A stretch of 64,000 nt of DNA from Epiperipatus broadwayi (GCA_028023455.1 JAQFVV010012405.1:12674031-12738030), one strand, 5' to 3'; shown: positions 1 to 12,699, counted from the stretch's first letter. Program-made: numbers and translations. The notes: generated by a model from the sequence alone, not told the origin.

Positions 1-67
1 CAATCCGGCTTGAATTTCTTTTAAATTCCAGAGCAATAAAGCAATGCTATTACTTTTTATTTTTATA

Positions 68-1055
68 TACACATGGGTTTCATTTTATGCAGAGTATTTT
101 AATGCAATTTTGAAGTTATGCATTTCATGTTACTTCTTAATATATTTCATAATTCACTATATTTATTAGATATCAAGAAATTTAAATTATTAATAACTTA
201 TTTTCACTTGAAATACTTTTTTTTTTTTCAAAAATATAATGTTATATTAGCAGCTAACATGAATATGGCCTGAAGCTGTATTTAGAATTTTAGCTTCTAT
301 GTAAATAACCTATTTATAGTAATGAGTAAATAATAATAATAGATTTATACTTACATATAAAAATATCGCAATAAATATTCAAAAAAAATTAAACTTCTAA
401 AATGTATATTTTGTTATATATAACAGAAATAAATAATCTTTTCGATTTTTAAAATAAAAAACAAAGATTTTATAAACTGAAAATAATCTTTCTAATGATA
501 ATGTATAATCTTTTTTTTTTATTTCAATCTCATTTTTTTAATATAGAAACAGAAAACCATTAACACAGCATAGAACTGAAAGTGGCGCTAGTTGTACATC
601 ACATCACGAATAAAAATAAAGAGGCTAACAGGTTTCTCTGAGCATAATTGCTGAGAGATTCTTGACTTCGTTTAAGGAGAAGCTACAATACATTACATCA
701 CATCGAGTCTGATTTCTTTCCAGTTTACAAACGAACGCTAGTGGTAATGATTAAAATATGTATGAAAAATGTAAAATTAAATATTGTAGTTAATAAAAAA
801 AGTAAAAAAAGTTTGTCTTATATTAATTTTTTTCAAATATTTGAAATTTTTTATTAGTCATACTTTATTTGCTTATTTTTTTAATACAAATTTTAAAGTA
901 ATTTTTCTTTGTTGCTTTGCTTTTATGTGAATTCTGAAAATTACAGACCCTATCCCCCATTTTTCAAGGTAAGTTAAGTCTATTTTTGTGCAATTTTTTT
1001 TAATGCAGGTTTTCTGTGGAAACCTATCTACCACATAAAATGAGACCCAGGTGTA
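68..1055. mobile_element. 1-kb terminal-inverted-repeat element, copy C1
   Basis: Both ends carry an inverted repeat that reads roughly TACACMTGGGTYTC from the outside (left at 68, right ending at 1055). A second copy with better preserved ends lies at 35660-36690, and the two share long internal blocks, for example around 780-1000 and 36430-36600. There is no coding frame inside, so this is most likely a non-autonomous DNA transposon. No target duplication is obvious. The superfamily is not recognised. Confidence 0.6.
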
Positions 1056-1611
1056 CCTGTTTTTCAGTGGATTTTTTTTTAATATTTTGACTCAAATCAA
1101 AGAGATGGATTATATTTACCAATTAGAAGTATAACTGTGTAATTTCACCACCTGCTTATTGTATTTCCATTACCCAATAATATACCTATTGTTTTATATA
1201 AATTAGTTGTTGTCATATTCTCATTTTTGTTTTAACTTTAAATTTTCTAAAGTTCATTGATGATCTTTTTTGAGAGAAAACGAGTTAGGTTAATAAAATA
1301 TATCACTATAGAAATAGAGCTTATTTAAGTCACTAATTAATCCACTGAAAGTTAACACAGTTTCTCATTGATAAACAATATAGAAAAAGACAACCATTTT
1401 TTTCAATTCCAGAATGGTGAGAATTTAAGTGGCTTTGTATCCTTATTTTATCCTCTAGCTAAGAACTACCCATTTACTGATCAGTGTTGAATGATTTAGA
1501 AAAATTCCAAACCATTTAAAAAAAATACAAATTTAGCCATTTTAAATTTGAAGCTAGACCATAGACTTGGAAGGCAAATGCAATTACCTAATTGTATCAC
1601 AATAACTATTA

Positions 1612-2365
1612 TAAATATACGGGATTTGAACTCAGACTTTCAAGCCCCTTCACTATCCATACTACCTCATACTACTGACACACATGACCATCCACATTCA
1701 GAAAAGATAAGTAATCACCAATAACCATATTTCATGCTAAACCAGCACTCATCAGTTGGTCCGGATTACCATATCCCATATATATATATAGTAAAAATCA
1801 GTCATATTTCACATGACCTATATATATATAATCAGTGCTCAGTTTATATTTCCTTACACTTTAATGGACAGGCTTCAACGTACTCCAACCTCCAACTCTT
1901 CAGCCATCCATTTCATTGAAAATCTGATGATAGAATTCCCTTATCTCATACTGATGCCAATATTGTTATCATGCCCATGTTGACCTCAAGTCACTCTGAC
2001 TACTCACCTATAGGACAGTATTCATTTTAAATACATAGAAGAGGGATGAGCAGGATGCAAGCTTAATATGTAAGATTTGAAATATTAGGCACTCTTATAC
2101 CTGGAGCCTAATTGTAAGTGTAAAGATTTGCTATCTTAATATAAACTGAGTACTGATTATGTATATGTATGGGAGATGCTAATCTGGACCAACTGATGAA
2201 TACTGGTTTAGCACGAAATATGTATATTGGTGATTATTTATCTTTTCTGCATGTGTGTGGTCATGTGTATCAGTAGTATGAGATAGTGTGGATAGTGAAG
2301 GTGCCTGAAAGTTTGAGTTCAAATCCCTTATATTTACAATTAGGCTCCAGGTATAAGAGTGTCTG
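1612..2365. repeat. Inverted pair of dispersed repeat family A
   Basis: A unit beginning GGGATTTGAACTCAGACTTTC at about 1620 is met again in inverted orientation, ending near 2335. A second inverted block (around 2085-2112 and 2340-2368) surrounds the second half. The unit recurs at 15.37, 23.4, 28.38, 30.24, 58.87, 59.37 and 61.46 kb. On the reverse strand the segment GAGTTCAAATCCC resembles a polymerase III B box and an upstream TGGTCATGTGT resembles an A box, so a tRNA-derived SINE origin is plausible but not proven. Confidence 0.5.
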
Positions 2366-3000
2366 GTATTTCAAATCCTAACTATTATAGGATATTCTCA
2401 ATTAAGATTTGTTATTGTTTTGTAATGTTACTTATGCCTTAACTAATTCATTTTTATATTTATTTGCCCATATGTCTTTATTATATTTATAAGAATTCAA
2501 ATTTGAAAGTAATTCTTCTGATAAATTATGGAAAAATAACACACATATATCAATTTCAAAATGATCGATTTCAATCAGACTAATATATATTTCCCACTTT
2601 TTTCCAGCGATGTCAGCAAACAAGCATAAAAATCAAATCTTGAATGATAAGTGAATTCCCTCTTTTCTTTATGTTATTATATGAGTATTATTTATCTATA
2701 GCTTATGGTGGAGATAGTTTATTTCTTGAAGTTCACATACGTTAAGGTATGCTTATATACATTTAGATTATTTTTTATAACATCTTTTTACGTATGTATT
2801 GTATCTTGAATCTAGAGCTTATATCACCCAAGCTTCTACAGAAATACATACGTCATGATCTGAATTTCTGTTTGTCTTAGATAACTGTCAAATTTATATA
2901 AAATTGCAATAAAAATCATGATCTATATTTCTTTATAATTTATGCTGCTACTTTAACCCGATGTGCAAAAAAATAAAAAATATTTATATACATCTAAGTA

Positions 3001-3140
3001 TTTGTGAGATGGATGGATGAAATAAGGAAGTGTGCTAGTATGTGGAGAAGAAAAGCTAGAGATCGGGGGGGGTTGAACTTGGAAAGACCTTTTTCCTGCA
3101 CTGGATCAAAAATGACTGAAAATGATGATGATTATGAAAC
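3001..3140 (+). mobile_element. RTE-type LINE 3' end fragment
   Basis: The plus strand encodes a degraded version of the conserved RTE carboxy terminus (VRWMDEIRK, then WRR.A.DR), followed by a short GATGAT-type tail near 3120-3135. The same end is seen intact at 55.7 kb and in reverse at 20.87 kb. It is a 5'-truncated copy. Confidence 0.6.
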
Positions 3141-3699
3141 ATCGTAGTAGTTTTGAATTAATATTTTGTATTAGATAACTATCATTTATTTATCAAAAAA
3201 AATAGAGAATGCTAAGAATTTCCTGAATGCAGTTTAGACCCGAATTGTCATTGGATGATGACAATTTATTTGACTACCTGCAATTGAAAACTCTTGTAAA
3301 GAACTATTGCACGAAATGGAAGAGAGGGTGAAGAGGTAATTGGTTTGAAAAACATATATGTGATTTAAATTTCAAATATTAGAAGCACAAGAGGAGTGGA
3401 TTTCATTATAAATAAAAAGTAAAAAAACAATTATTGTAGAGGTTGATAGTATATCAGACAGAATAGCAAGATTAATTATTCATCTTAATGGAAAATACTA
3501 AATGTAATTAATTTAGGTTTATGTTCAATAAATTTCATTGTGATGAAGAAACAGAGAATTTTTATATAGAGCACAAATTACTTTTATTTACTCCAAACAT
3601 TATTTTTAAATCGTTAAAGAAGCCTTTATTGCAGAATTAGTAAATGATAGAAAAATAAAAGTGTTGTTAATAAACTGAATTGTTGTTGTTTTTTTTCAT

Positions 3700-3785
3700 A
3701 TGTCAAATGCATTGACCGGGAAACGAACACGGGCTAGCTGCTTGGAAGGCAGCTATGCTAACCACTAGGCCACCAACGCTTGACA
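3700..3785 (-). repeat. tRNA-derived SINE, copy S1
   Basis: Read on the minus strand it starts GTCAAGCGTTGGTGGCCTAG and ends with a B-box-like GTGTTCGTTTCCC. It is one of six copies in the window (others at 5692, 23963, 30568, 30874 and 56241). It is inserted into RTE relic 1. The A box is diverged. Confidence 0.7.
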
Positions 3786-5691
3786 ATAAACTGAGTTTTA
3801 AAGACAAAAATGAGAGGTTACATATTTATGGAATAAGAAAAATTGTATATTATAACTTCTTTCTTTGAGAATAATGCTAAATGAATGGATGTGGACGAGC
3901 ACTTGATTATATAATTATGCCTAATAGAAATACGTATTTTAAGATTATAATGTTCTTTATAATCTTAACTGAGAGAGTTATCAGTAAGATATTAAAAACA
4001 AAACTATGAGGAAACTATGAAAAAAGACAATATTAACAGTTGATATTCCTAACCTTCAAAAATACTCAAATGAATTTAAATTAAAAGTAACTAATCGTTT
4101 TAAAATTTTGACACTTTAAAAATGCTTCAGATGTGATTGAAATTAATAAAAAAATAATTGATATTTTATTATAAACTGCAACAAAAACAGATTGTATAAA
4201 AAGCAGCAATTGATCATTAAAATTTCAATTTGGATAAATCAATGTATAAAGAGAAAAATAATATGAAATATTTAAAAATTATATATTAATAATAATTGAA
4301 GATCTAGAATTCTGTAAATTGCAGCAAATAAGACTAATAATGGCTTTAAGAATACCGCTTTCACTAATATAAAACAACATCGTGGTCCTAGAAGGAAAAC
4401 TGTTTTAGCAATAATAAGAAAAGTGGAACTATTAGTGAAAATATCGATGGCATCATGAATTGTGTGGAAGCGCTTTGTATATGATTTCACAATAGTAAAA
4501 ACAACAAAACAAAGTAACCCATACCATGATAAATAGCATTTAAAATGATGAGATGGGGCATGTAATTAAATCTATAAAAAAAAGCTCGAGAAATGATGAA
4601 TGATTATTGATATTTCAAAAGAAGCAGGTAAAAAATATAAATATATTACAAAAACTATATACCTAATCAGTACATAATAAAGATATATCAGACGATTGAA
4701 CGAATGCAGTAATAATACCAATATTTAAGGAAAATGGTAAAAAAGATATTAGAAACAACACTATATGTGTTTTCTATCAGTTATATACATGATGTTTATC
4801 AAAATAATTGCAAATAGTTTACAATAAACTTTGAATTTGAACCAAAAGAATAACCTCGATTTAATCATTATATTTAGAACAATTGAATCACTTTCAAATA
4901 GTAAGAGAGGATATAGAAAAGATAATTGAATATTCGTTGTCATTAAATTTCGAATTTGTAGATTATAAAAAGAATTTAACTCTGTTAGCAATGACTAAAG
5001 CTTTGGATTATCAAAGTATTACATCTAGAATATTAAAATGCAAAAACAATGATTAGAGTACGTGATGATACTAAGAAGATTAATATTGATATGGATATAT
5101 GAGATGATTATCTCACATCTTCAAAACTTCTTGCAGCAGTTTATTCAAAAAATATTTTTTGGATTATAATGTGAAGATAACGATATGAAAATTCATGCGG
5201 ATTATTATTTAAATTATTTAGATTTTCCCAATGATGTCATTGTTTTGTTTTTTTTAAGCAATGCTTGAGAGCTTTGGAAAATGTCTTGGATGAAAATAGA
5301 AAAGAAATAAAGGTAAATTGCTAAAAAATAAAAGAAAAGAAATGTTCGATGGTTTGTTTTTCTCATATGAAAAAAATAAAAATGGATAATCATGGATTAA
5401 AATGAAAACATTAGTGATATTCCTACAATGAAAAAATAATTATTAGAATTAAACTTGAAAGAAGTATTTTTGAAAGAAATAACTTCAAAAGAAATATTTG
5501 TGTTTGGTAGAAATGGTGTACTTAATCAGTTTTAGATATTGATTTTAGGCTTAGACATTTAGCATAAGAGCAATAAGAATCATTTGCGTAAAAGAGATTT
5601 ATGTTGAGAGTAACAAAGAGGGATTAAAAACAAAATATTAAGTGTGACAACAAAATCTCTCAATAAACAAATTTGAAAAAATTACAAAATA

Positions 5692-5786
5692 GTCAAGCAT
5701 TGGTGGTCGAGAGGTCAGCGACAGCTGCTTTACAAGTGGTTGTCCTGGGTTGGCGGGTTCGCTTCCCGGCTGATGCTATGACATGA
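5692..5786 (+). repeat. tRNA-derived SINE, copy S2
   Basis: A tRNA-like body with A box TGGTCGAGAGG (5704-5714) and B box GGGTTCGCTTCC (5755-5766), the internal promoter of RNA polymerase III. The acceptor-like ends GCATTGG and C(T/C)GATGC can pair over seven positions, and a helix CTGC/GCAG-type anticodon arm is still visible in sister copies. The unit is bounded by short inverted ends GTCA and TGACA and followed by an A-rich stretch. No CCA-ready tRNA gene is implied because helices are imperfect and the unit is dispersed. Confidence 0.75.
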
Positions 5787-7236
5787 GAAAAAAAATTAAA
5801 AAATGGAAAAATAGCATAGATAGATATATTACTAGAAAAAATAGTATTGAATGACAATTGATATCTTAAATTAAACCCCTATAGTTTATTTTAAAAAAAC
5901 CTAGAAAAAGATCATATGTGAGATGCATAAATAACGTTAAAACATTCGCTCATATAATGTGAAGAAAAAATGTCTATGGATTGGACAAACTGGGTTAAAA
6001 GATACTTCTTTTGCAATGAATTGATAATAGGTAAAAAATGATGATGAAGACTTATATAACCCAGGGTGACCATCATCATCTAAAAATCTTAAGCAAATTA
6101 ATTTGTTTGTATTTTTAAAACTATTAAAAAATAATGTATGTTGAAATGTTTAATTTTATTTAAAATACTTGTTAAAGAGATTTCATCGGTCCTCAAAATA
6201 TGTGTGCACGTGTGTAATAAAGACCAAGAAATCAAATTATCCTCTACATTTATTAAATCTTGTAAATTGGCCAGCTCATTAAATGAATAAGTAAACCATA
6301 CAATTAATCTATGAATCAATAAAAAGGCTTTAGGAAATTATGGTATTATTATTGATATTTTAAAAGAAATGAAAAAAATGTTACTAAAGTAATAAATGAA
6401 ATGTCTAAATCATAAGCTGCACCGCATGAATGGAAGATTACAGTAATAATATCGATATTTATGAAAAGTGATAAAGAAAGATGTTAGTTTCTCTCAGTTC
6501 CATATAGAATTTTTACTAAAATAATTATAATTTAGCTACAGTGAGCATTTATGTTAACAAAACAGCAAACTGTACTTAAAAGTTTGTCTTAGTCCAATGA
6601 ATCACATCCACGTATTAAAAAAATTTATACAAAGAACCAATAAATGAGTTTATACGTTGAATTTTTAGGTTATGAAAAGGCAGTTGATTCTATAAACATT
6701 TCTACAGTAATTTTAAAACATTAGATAATCTAGATATAAATCCAGAACATTGTCATAATTTGATGGATATTTATAAAAATGTTACTATAGTGATTATATT
6801 ATATTGTAACGGTCAAATATGTACATTCGCGGAACAAAATCTAGAACTCTGATAAATCATCCTAAGACCGTTTTACGGTGGTGGAAGCCACCATTGCTCA
6901 GAGATTTACTACCTTGCGGATGACACAGTTGAGGCCACAGCAATATTTCCCTTCTTCACGTGCCGGCAGTAGCGCAACAGTAAAACAAAAGACTGGTATT
7001 TCAGCATTTTAGCGAGTATAGATATATAGATATCGTGTGGCAAGAATACTCGTAAATTTAACAATAAACTAAATAAAAAATAACTAATTATAAATAATTA
7101 TTAAACTAAAAAATGATTTTGAGTCGGTGAGCAAGATTAAGACGTACATCCAATTTAAGTTTAAATTCAATTTAATAAACGTTAAGTTTGAAATAATAAA
7201 TAAATAAACAATGTTATAATGTTAAACTGGTTCTAC

Positions 7237-7521
7237 TCACACGCAGGTGATTAAAGGATGTTTACATAAATTTGGATTCACACGCAAGTGATGGGTTTTA
7301 GATATAATTTTACATGGCTGAGTTTTACTTAGTTTGGTTTACATATATAGGGTATAGATAAAATCACTCCCAAGTGATTATGAACTTTAGGTTACAATTC
7401 AAATTACAAAGTATGCACTTCCGGTTTATATATAGCATTAAATCACACACAGGTGATTGTGACTTCTAAGTTACAAGTTAGTTTATTTAGCTATATATGT
7501 TAGTCTATCACTAGCAGGTGA
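7237..7521. repeat. Cluster of TCACNNNCARGTGA quasi-palindromes
   Basis: Five 14-base motifs of the form TCACNNNCARGTGA start at 7237, 7278, 7364, 7443 and 7508; a shortened sixth lies at 8697. Each contains a CAGGTG or CAAGTG core like an E-box and is flanked by AT-rich spacers of about 27-72 bases. Repeated short palindromes near one side of an insertion can be transposase-binding or enhancer sites, but no function can be assigned from sequence. Confidence 0.6.
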
Positions 7522-9104
7522 CGAAATTATAATACAGTTAGATTTACATTTTCATGAGCTTTAATATTATTTTATAACTAAATGACTTTGCTCATGGTTA
7601 TCTATGCCTCGTTTATGCTATTTAATTGAGTATAGATCCGCTTTAATAATTAGTGGAAGTGATAATAATGAATTATAAAGAACATAGTATTTAAAATAAG
7701 CATGAATAACTAATGTATTCTCTATATAGATAATTTGCCTATCAATCTGGATTCGAATTCAGATCAACACTGAAATAATAATAAAAGGGTGGGATGAACT
7801 GACTATGGGCAGCCAGAATTCAGATGCCTTTGCATATATAGAACATATAACTCTGGGTCCCTGCATCTCATATATGTACCTTTTTCATGGGATTTTCACC
7901 AAGTAACGGTTCCCTTCAACTGAACTCATTGCTGTAAATTAGGAGGCCTTTTTTAGTCCGGATGATCGAGAAATTTATACAAGTGGGAGTCTTATGCTCT
8001 GTGCGAGTCTCATGCTCCATTATTAATGATGCAGAATGGGTTGGCACGTACCAATCCCATCTGAAGAAGATAATTGCCCGAACTAAATGTACTGGTGTAG
8101 CCCTAACACATACGCCCAGTAAAAAAATACAGCAATAAATGAGTTACGCCATAGCGTTTCTAAAGGACACGTATGCACCATTGACAACATAATCATATAC
8201 TAAAATTTAAGATGCTAATTCTAGTTTCCTTCATGAAACTACTCAGTATCAGTTCATATAGTAGTATTTTTAACTATACTATTAAAGACAATTTATGAAT
8301 CCAGTTATAAGGCTATCTATATAGGTTTTTATTTCTTTAAGGAGGACTACAGCATAGTAATGGGGAAATTACAATATAAAATTATAGATTTATGCTGTAT
8401 TTTATCATCCAACTAGATATCACTTAAATATCATATTTTAGAGCAAATCTATCTGATAAATTTGTAATAATATCTCAATCAAAAGATTCTATTCATTTCA
8501 AAAGAGGGTTTTTAGTTTGTGCGTTAATCTACGCAAATTTACATATATATATAGGTGAGAATTTAGATTTACTCCTCACCAATAACTTAATTACGAATAA
8601 AACCCTTTTGGAAACATATAGCATAAACAATAAAATAAGTAAAATTTAATAAGATTAGGCATAGATTTAGGAAATGCAATATATATATATATAATTTCAC
8701 ACAAGTGAAATCTGAAATTTAACTTTAGCATATTTTAAAAGAAGTTTCTGTAACGCTATTTGGTATTTGATTGATTTAGTTTAAAAGTTAGAAGTTGTTT
8801 ATAATTAACGAAAGTAATTATTGTCGCTAACTTAAAATATATTTATAAAACAACTGAGAATTTTGATTATTGTACTAAAATAGATTACTTAACAAAAGTT
8901 ATTAAACATTGAATATAAATGATTTTAAACAATTAAATACGCCAAAACTAAATCAATCAGACATAAGTAAACCAAGACATAAGATATTTGACTTAATAAA
9001 TTAAATGTTTTTATCAAATTAATATGCAACTCAGAAAAGTAGGTAGGGAAACAAATTAAATTTGGAACTATTTGGAAAATAGATTTATAAAACTTATGAA
9101 ATAA

Positions 9105-9198
9105 TTAAAAAAAAACTTAGGAAACAATTCAGAAAAACTTCGGAAATAATTTAGGCAAACTGAGAAATAATTCAGGAAAACTTATTACATAATTCAGG
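9105..9198 (+). repeat. Degenerate tandem repeat, unit about 23 bases
   Basis: About four imperfect copies of a unit resembling AAACTTAGGAAATAATTCAGG follow one another. They lie inside the unidentified insertion and have no coding potential. Confidence 0.5.
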
Positions 9199-10726
9199 CA
9201 AGATTTTGAATGAAATTAAGAAAAATAAAAATACCTTTAGAACAAGTTTAGTTACATTATTTTTACAATTATTATGGCCATTACTTTAAGATTAGCTAGC
9301 ATTTTAGATTGGAGTTTAGCCGAAGATTTAATATTTGAAGGAATGATTACCATGATTATCTCTTCTCTGCTGGCTGGTTATCTTTTGGTCTTTAGACATC
9401 TTTAGGTAGTTACAACTGTTTCTTCCATCTCCTTCGGCATCAGGTAGCCTCCTCATCAGGGCAGAAAGACAAGATTTCGAGCCTCTTACCCCGACATGAT
9501 AGCTATTAAATCTCTTCAGCACTTTATTAAAATTACAAATCTGAATGTGAGTCTGAAGGTGAGTGCCTTTTAAAATGGCTGCTGTAGCTTATACATTACT
9601 ACCCCCCCTCTCTTTCATTATATTATTTTCTTAGATAAGTTTTCCTAGCTTGTTTGCTTATTTCAAGTCATCGTGGAAGCCTGCTGTGTCAAACTTTTAA
9701 TTAGGTCAAAAAAAACTGAGTGTCAAGCTGTAATTTATGCAATCTTTTATTTTAATTCTAATTTTAATTCTAAATATAAATTTGGTCAATCTTATATCGG
9801 GAAAGATTAACTCTTCTGGCGTCGCTTTGGCTAGAAAAACAAATCTAACATTTATGAAAAACATTTTGTTATATATGTAACTCGACCGTTTTAATTTACT
9901 AATATATGCAGAATTATGAAATTTCAAATATAACTAACATAATAAATATTTCAAAATAAAGAAATCTTAATGTTTTAAATCCTATTAACATTAATCTTCT
10001 AGCATATATGTAGTCTAAAGTTGCACATACAACTCGCTTTTCATTTAATTATTATTAAAATATATATATATATATGCGTATCTTAGAGATTTATGTCTTT
10101 ATAAATGAATATTTTTCTATATATGTAAATATATACGCACACATACATGATTACACTTATTTAAGTTTAAATTTAGGTGGGTTTTTACAGTATTATTAAT
10201 AAGATATATGAGAATTTGGTGGTGTTTATATATAACAGAATACTACTATAGCATATAGTAGGTGAAACAGTTGGATTGTACAAGCTGACTGTTTCAATAT
10301 GGTGGTAACTAAAAAAAATTAACAGTAAGAAGAGTACATGATATGGTGATTCCATATTTTAAAAATTTATTACAGCATGTTTATAAGAAATAGGTGGATT
10401 GAAATGGGAGGCTAACATTATAAAAATAAATGGAGATTATTTAGGTCCTTTAAATTTTTCAGATGGCGTGGTTGTTTTTTTGTTGTTGTTTGCAAATAAT
10501 GCTTCAGGGATTCATGAAATATTGCAACAGTTATCAAATGAAAATAAGAAAATAGGAGTAAAGATAAATGATTAAAAGACTAGAGTACTGTTCAATGGAT
10601 TTTCTCTAAAGACAAAAATAAAGATTGATAATCATCAATTATTGTTAATAACTACTAAAATCTTGTTCAGATTGCTAATACAAATGGAAACATAATGAAT
10701 GAAATTATACTTGGAAGAAGTGTTTT

Positions 10727-10917
10727 TAAAACAGGCAAAACTCTCCATATAGTAGTGCCACTCAGTGCCAAACAGAGTAATCAATGGATGCCAGAAGGCT
10801 TGTGCATAAAATCCTTATCTAGTGCCTACTCATTATGCACAAGCCTTCTGGCATCCATTGATTACTCTGTTTAGCACTGAGTGGCACTACTATATGGAAA
10901 GTTTTGCCTGTTTTAAT
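10727..10917. repeat. Family B hairpin, short form
   Basis: Two arms of about 78 bases (10731-10808 and 10833-10911) are almost perfectly complementary, with a loop of about 24 bases. The ends read AAAACAGGCAAAACTCTCC outside-in. Only the outer part of family B is present; the inner part with the hammerhead-like box is missing. It is inserted in RTE relic 2. Confidence 0.75.
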
Positions 10918-11395
10918 AACAGTAATGTGCTAGTATAATAAATAGTGATCATGTAATGTTAAGAAGTGTTTTTGTAAGAAATAATTTAATATTAAAAGTA
11001 AATATGCCTATGTGTTTGAAAAGAAAGTTGTTTTCAGAGATGTCTTTTCCCACTTCTTACTTATGGATCTGAGACTTGGACACTTAATAGAAGATCAATA
11101 CAGAGACTTCAGACCACTCAAAGAAGTATGGAGAGATGCATGTTAGGAATAATAAGAAGTTAAAAATAAAATACATGGGTGAGAAAACAAACCAATATCA
11201 CTGACGTTATTGGAAAAAATTAATAGAAAGAAGTAAAACTGGGATAGCCATATTGAGAGAAGGATTGATAATCAATGGACAGTTAAAATTTTAAGCTGGA
11301 TCTTACATGAATGAGAAAGCCAGTGATTGGAGAAACTGGATTAAACTAGGAGACTTTCATTCTGTGAGAGATTATAAGGATTGAAAATAATAATA

Positions 11396-12699
11396 ATGGC
11401 GGTATGGGTTTGTATTTAGTAAAAGAACTTTACATTACAATTTAAAATTAGGTTATCATATGTTTATTATGAAAATATTTTATTTTTGAATTTAATATGA
11501 TTAATTCCATATTCCTCTTTTCAATATCTGCTTAAGCATTTAATTAATATTGTGCTCCCACATTTCTCTACTCATTATCTTCTTGAGTATTTGATTATAA
11601 CACCACATCTTTAGTCACATTATTATCTCATTATTTTTAATATTATGCTTATATTTTTTATACTGGGTCTATATTTTTATGCTCAGCAGATAACAGAAAT
11701 TGCTGTTTCGTCTTTGCAAATTTATTTTTGGCATTATTAGAAATTAATTGTTAGTATTTATCTTTTTTATCAACTTAATATTTATGTAGTGATTTTATTT
11801 AATATGTTTTTATACATACTTGTGAAGCTTTTATACAAAGATGCTGTTAGACACTGCACAATTCATCACATTAACACTCTTTATGTTAATTGTTTATTAA
11901 TCTTAGGTTGTTGATTGATTTTTAAATAGTGAATTATTAGCAAATCAAGAGATGGAATCACTAATAGCTTTATTAATTACATTAAATTCAAACAATATAG
12001 GGTCTAGGGATGCTGATCTTTATAAGCTTGAGTAATCAATAGACTTTTTTAGATTGTGATTAAATAATCATTAATTATGTTATTTTGAGTTCCTTTGACT
12101 GCAACAACAAAATCATAGACTTTTAAATTCTATTTTTGAAGCATGTAATCATAGATGATCATAATATCTTAAAATATTAAGACCAGCTAAGGTCTCTCAA
12201 AAATCTCATTTCCTGTACCTTAAGCATTTGATTGTTTGAAGTCGTTATTAACTGAATTAACAAAAAAGGCATCTTGATATGAGCTATTTCTTAGATTGCA
12301 ACTATATCTTGATTTAGTAGTGATTTTTATGTACCTAATTTATAAATTTTCCATGAAGCAATTTTTCTTCTGATATCTGATTGAATAAGTATGTGATAGC
12401 ATAGAAAACTAATTCTAGGAATCAACCAATAGCATGTCTTTGTATGTGAAACTGGACTTTACTAAAAATCAGATTTTATATTTTGATACACACAATTTGA
12501 AATAATTCAGTAAATGTGTAATGTAGCATTTTCATCTTGCACCTGAAATGGGGCACCTTTTCTAAATAACTCCATATTTTTCTATAACTCTAGATATCAA
12601 ATCATTTTCAAATAGGAATTTCAAAAAATTCAAAGAATTATATTAATATATGAAGAATTAAAACCACCAAATGTCACATGATTGCCATTTCTTATGCTT
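11396..12699. other. AT-rich spacer, nothing recognised
   Basis: No open frame, repeat end or RNA-like structure could be supported in this stretch. Confidence 0.4.

Larger units (their letters stand above)
3230..6050 (+). mobile_element. Near-full-length RTE LINE relic 1
   Basis: Segments of all RTE domains appear in order on the plus strand but are broken by many stops and frameshifts. Endonuclease similarity runs from about 3370 to 3960 (NIRSTRGVDF, then DRIARLI). The fingers domain lies around 4580-4800 (IIDISKEAGK, then AVIIPIFKENGKKDI). The RT palm is near 4900-5050 (FEFVDYKKN) and the degraded FADD region near 5215-5240. The carboxy terminus reaches a GATGAT-type tail at about 6045. 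Two tRNA-SINEs sit inside it, at 3700-3785 (reverse) and 5692-5786 (forward). The alignment was made by eye against the better copy at 20.9-22.7 kb. It is old and inactive. Confidence 0.65.
6820..10305. mobile_element. Unidentified 3.5-kb insertion within RTE relic 2
   Basis: This block interrupts RTE relic 2 between the segments matching residues just before and just after the RQGDSISP motif, so it must have inserted later. It has pockets of higher GC (6830-6980, 7900-8110, 9420-9520) in an AT-rich matrix. It contains six copies of a 14-base quasi-palindrome (7237-8708), a short tandem repeat (about 9105-9195) and a hammerhead-like CTGATGAGG box on the minus strand near 9455. No coding domain, long terminal repeat or clear target duplication was recognised. 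Confidence 0.4.
6320..11395 (+). mobile_element. RTE LINE relic 2, split by insertions
   Basis: Plus-strand RTE similarity occurs in three blocks. Block one (6320-6815) covers the fingers and palm (GIIIDILKE, then LGYEKAVDSINIS and DINPEHCHNL). Block two (10310-10725) covers the region after the RQGDSISP motif through the degraded FADD motif and onward. Block three (10930-11395) is the carboxy terminus (LTYGSETWTL). The first gap is a 3.5-kb insertion (6820-10305) and the second is the hairpin at 10727-10917. All frames are broken. Confidence 0.65.

Noticed and set aside
1734-1919. 61-codon frame in the first family A copy
   Set aside because: It falls inside a dispersed repeat, is not open in the other copies, and has no recognisable features.
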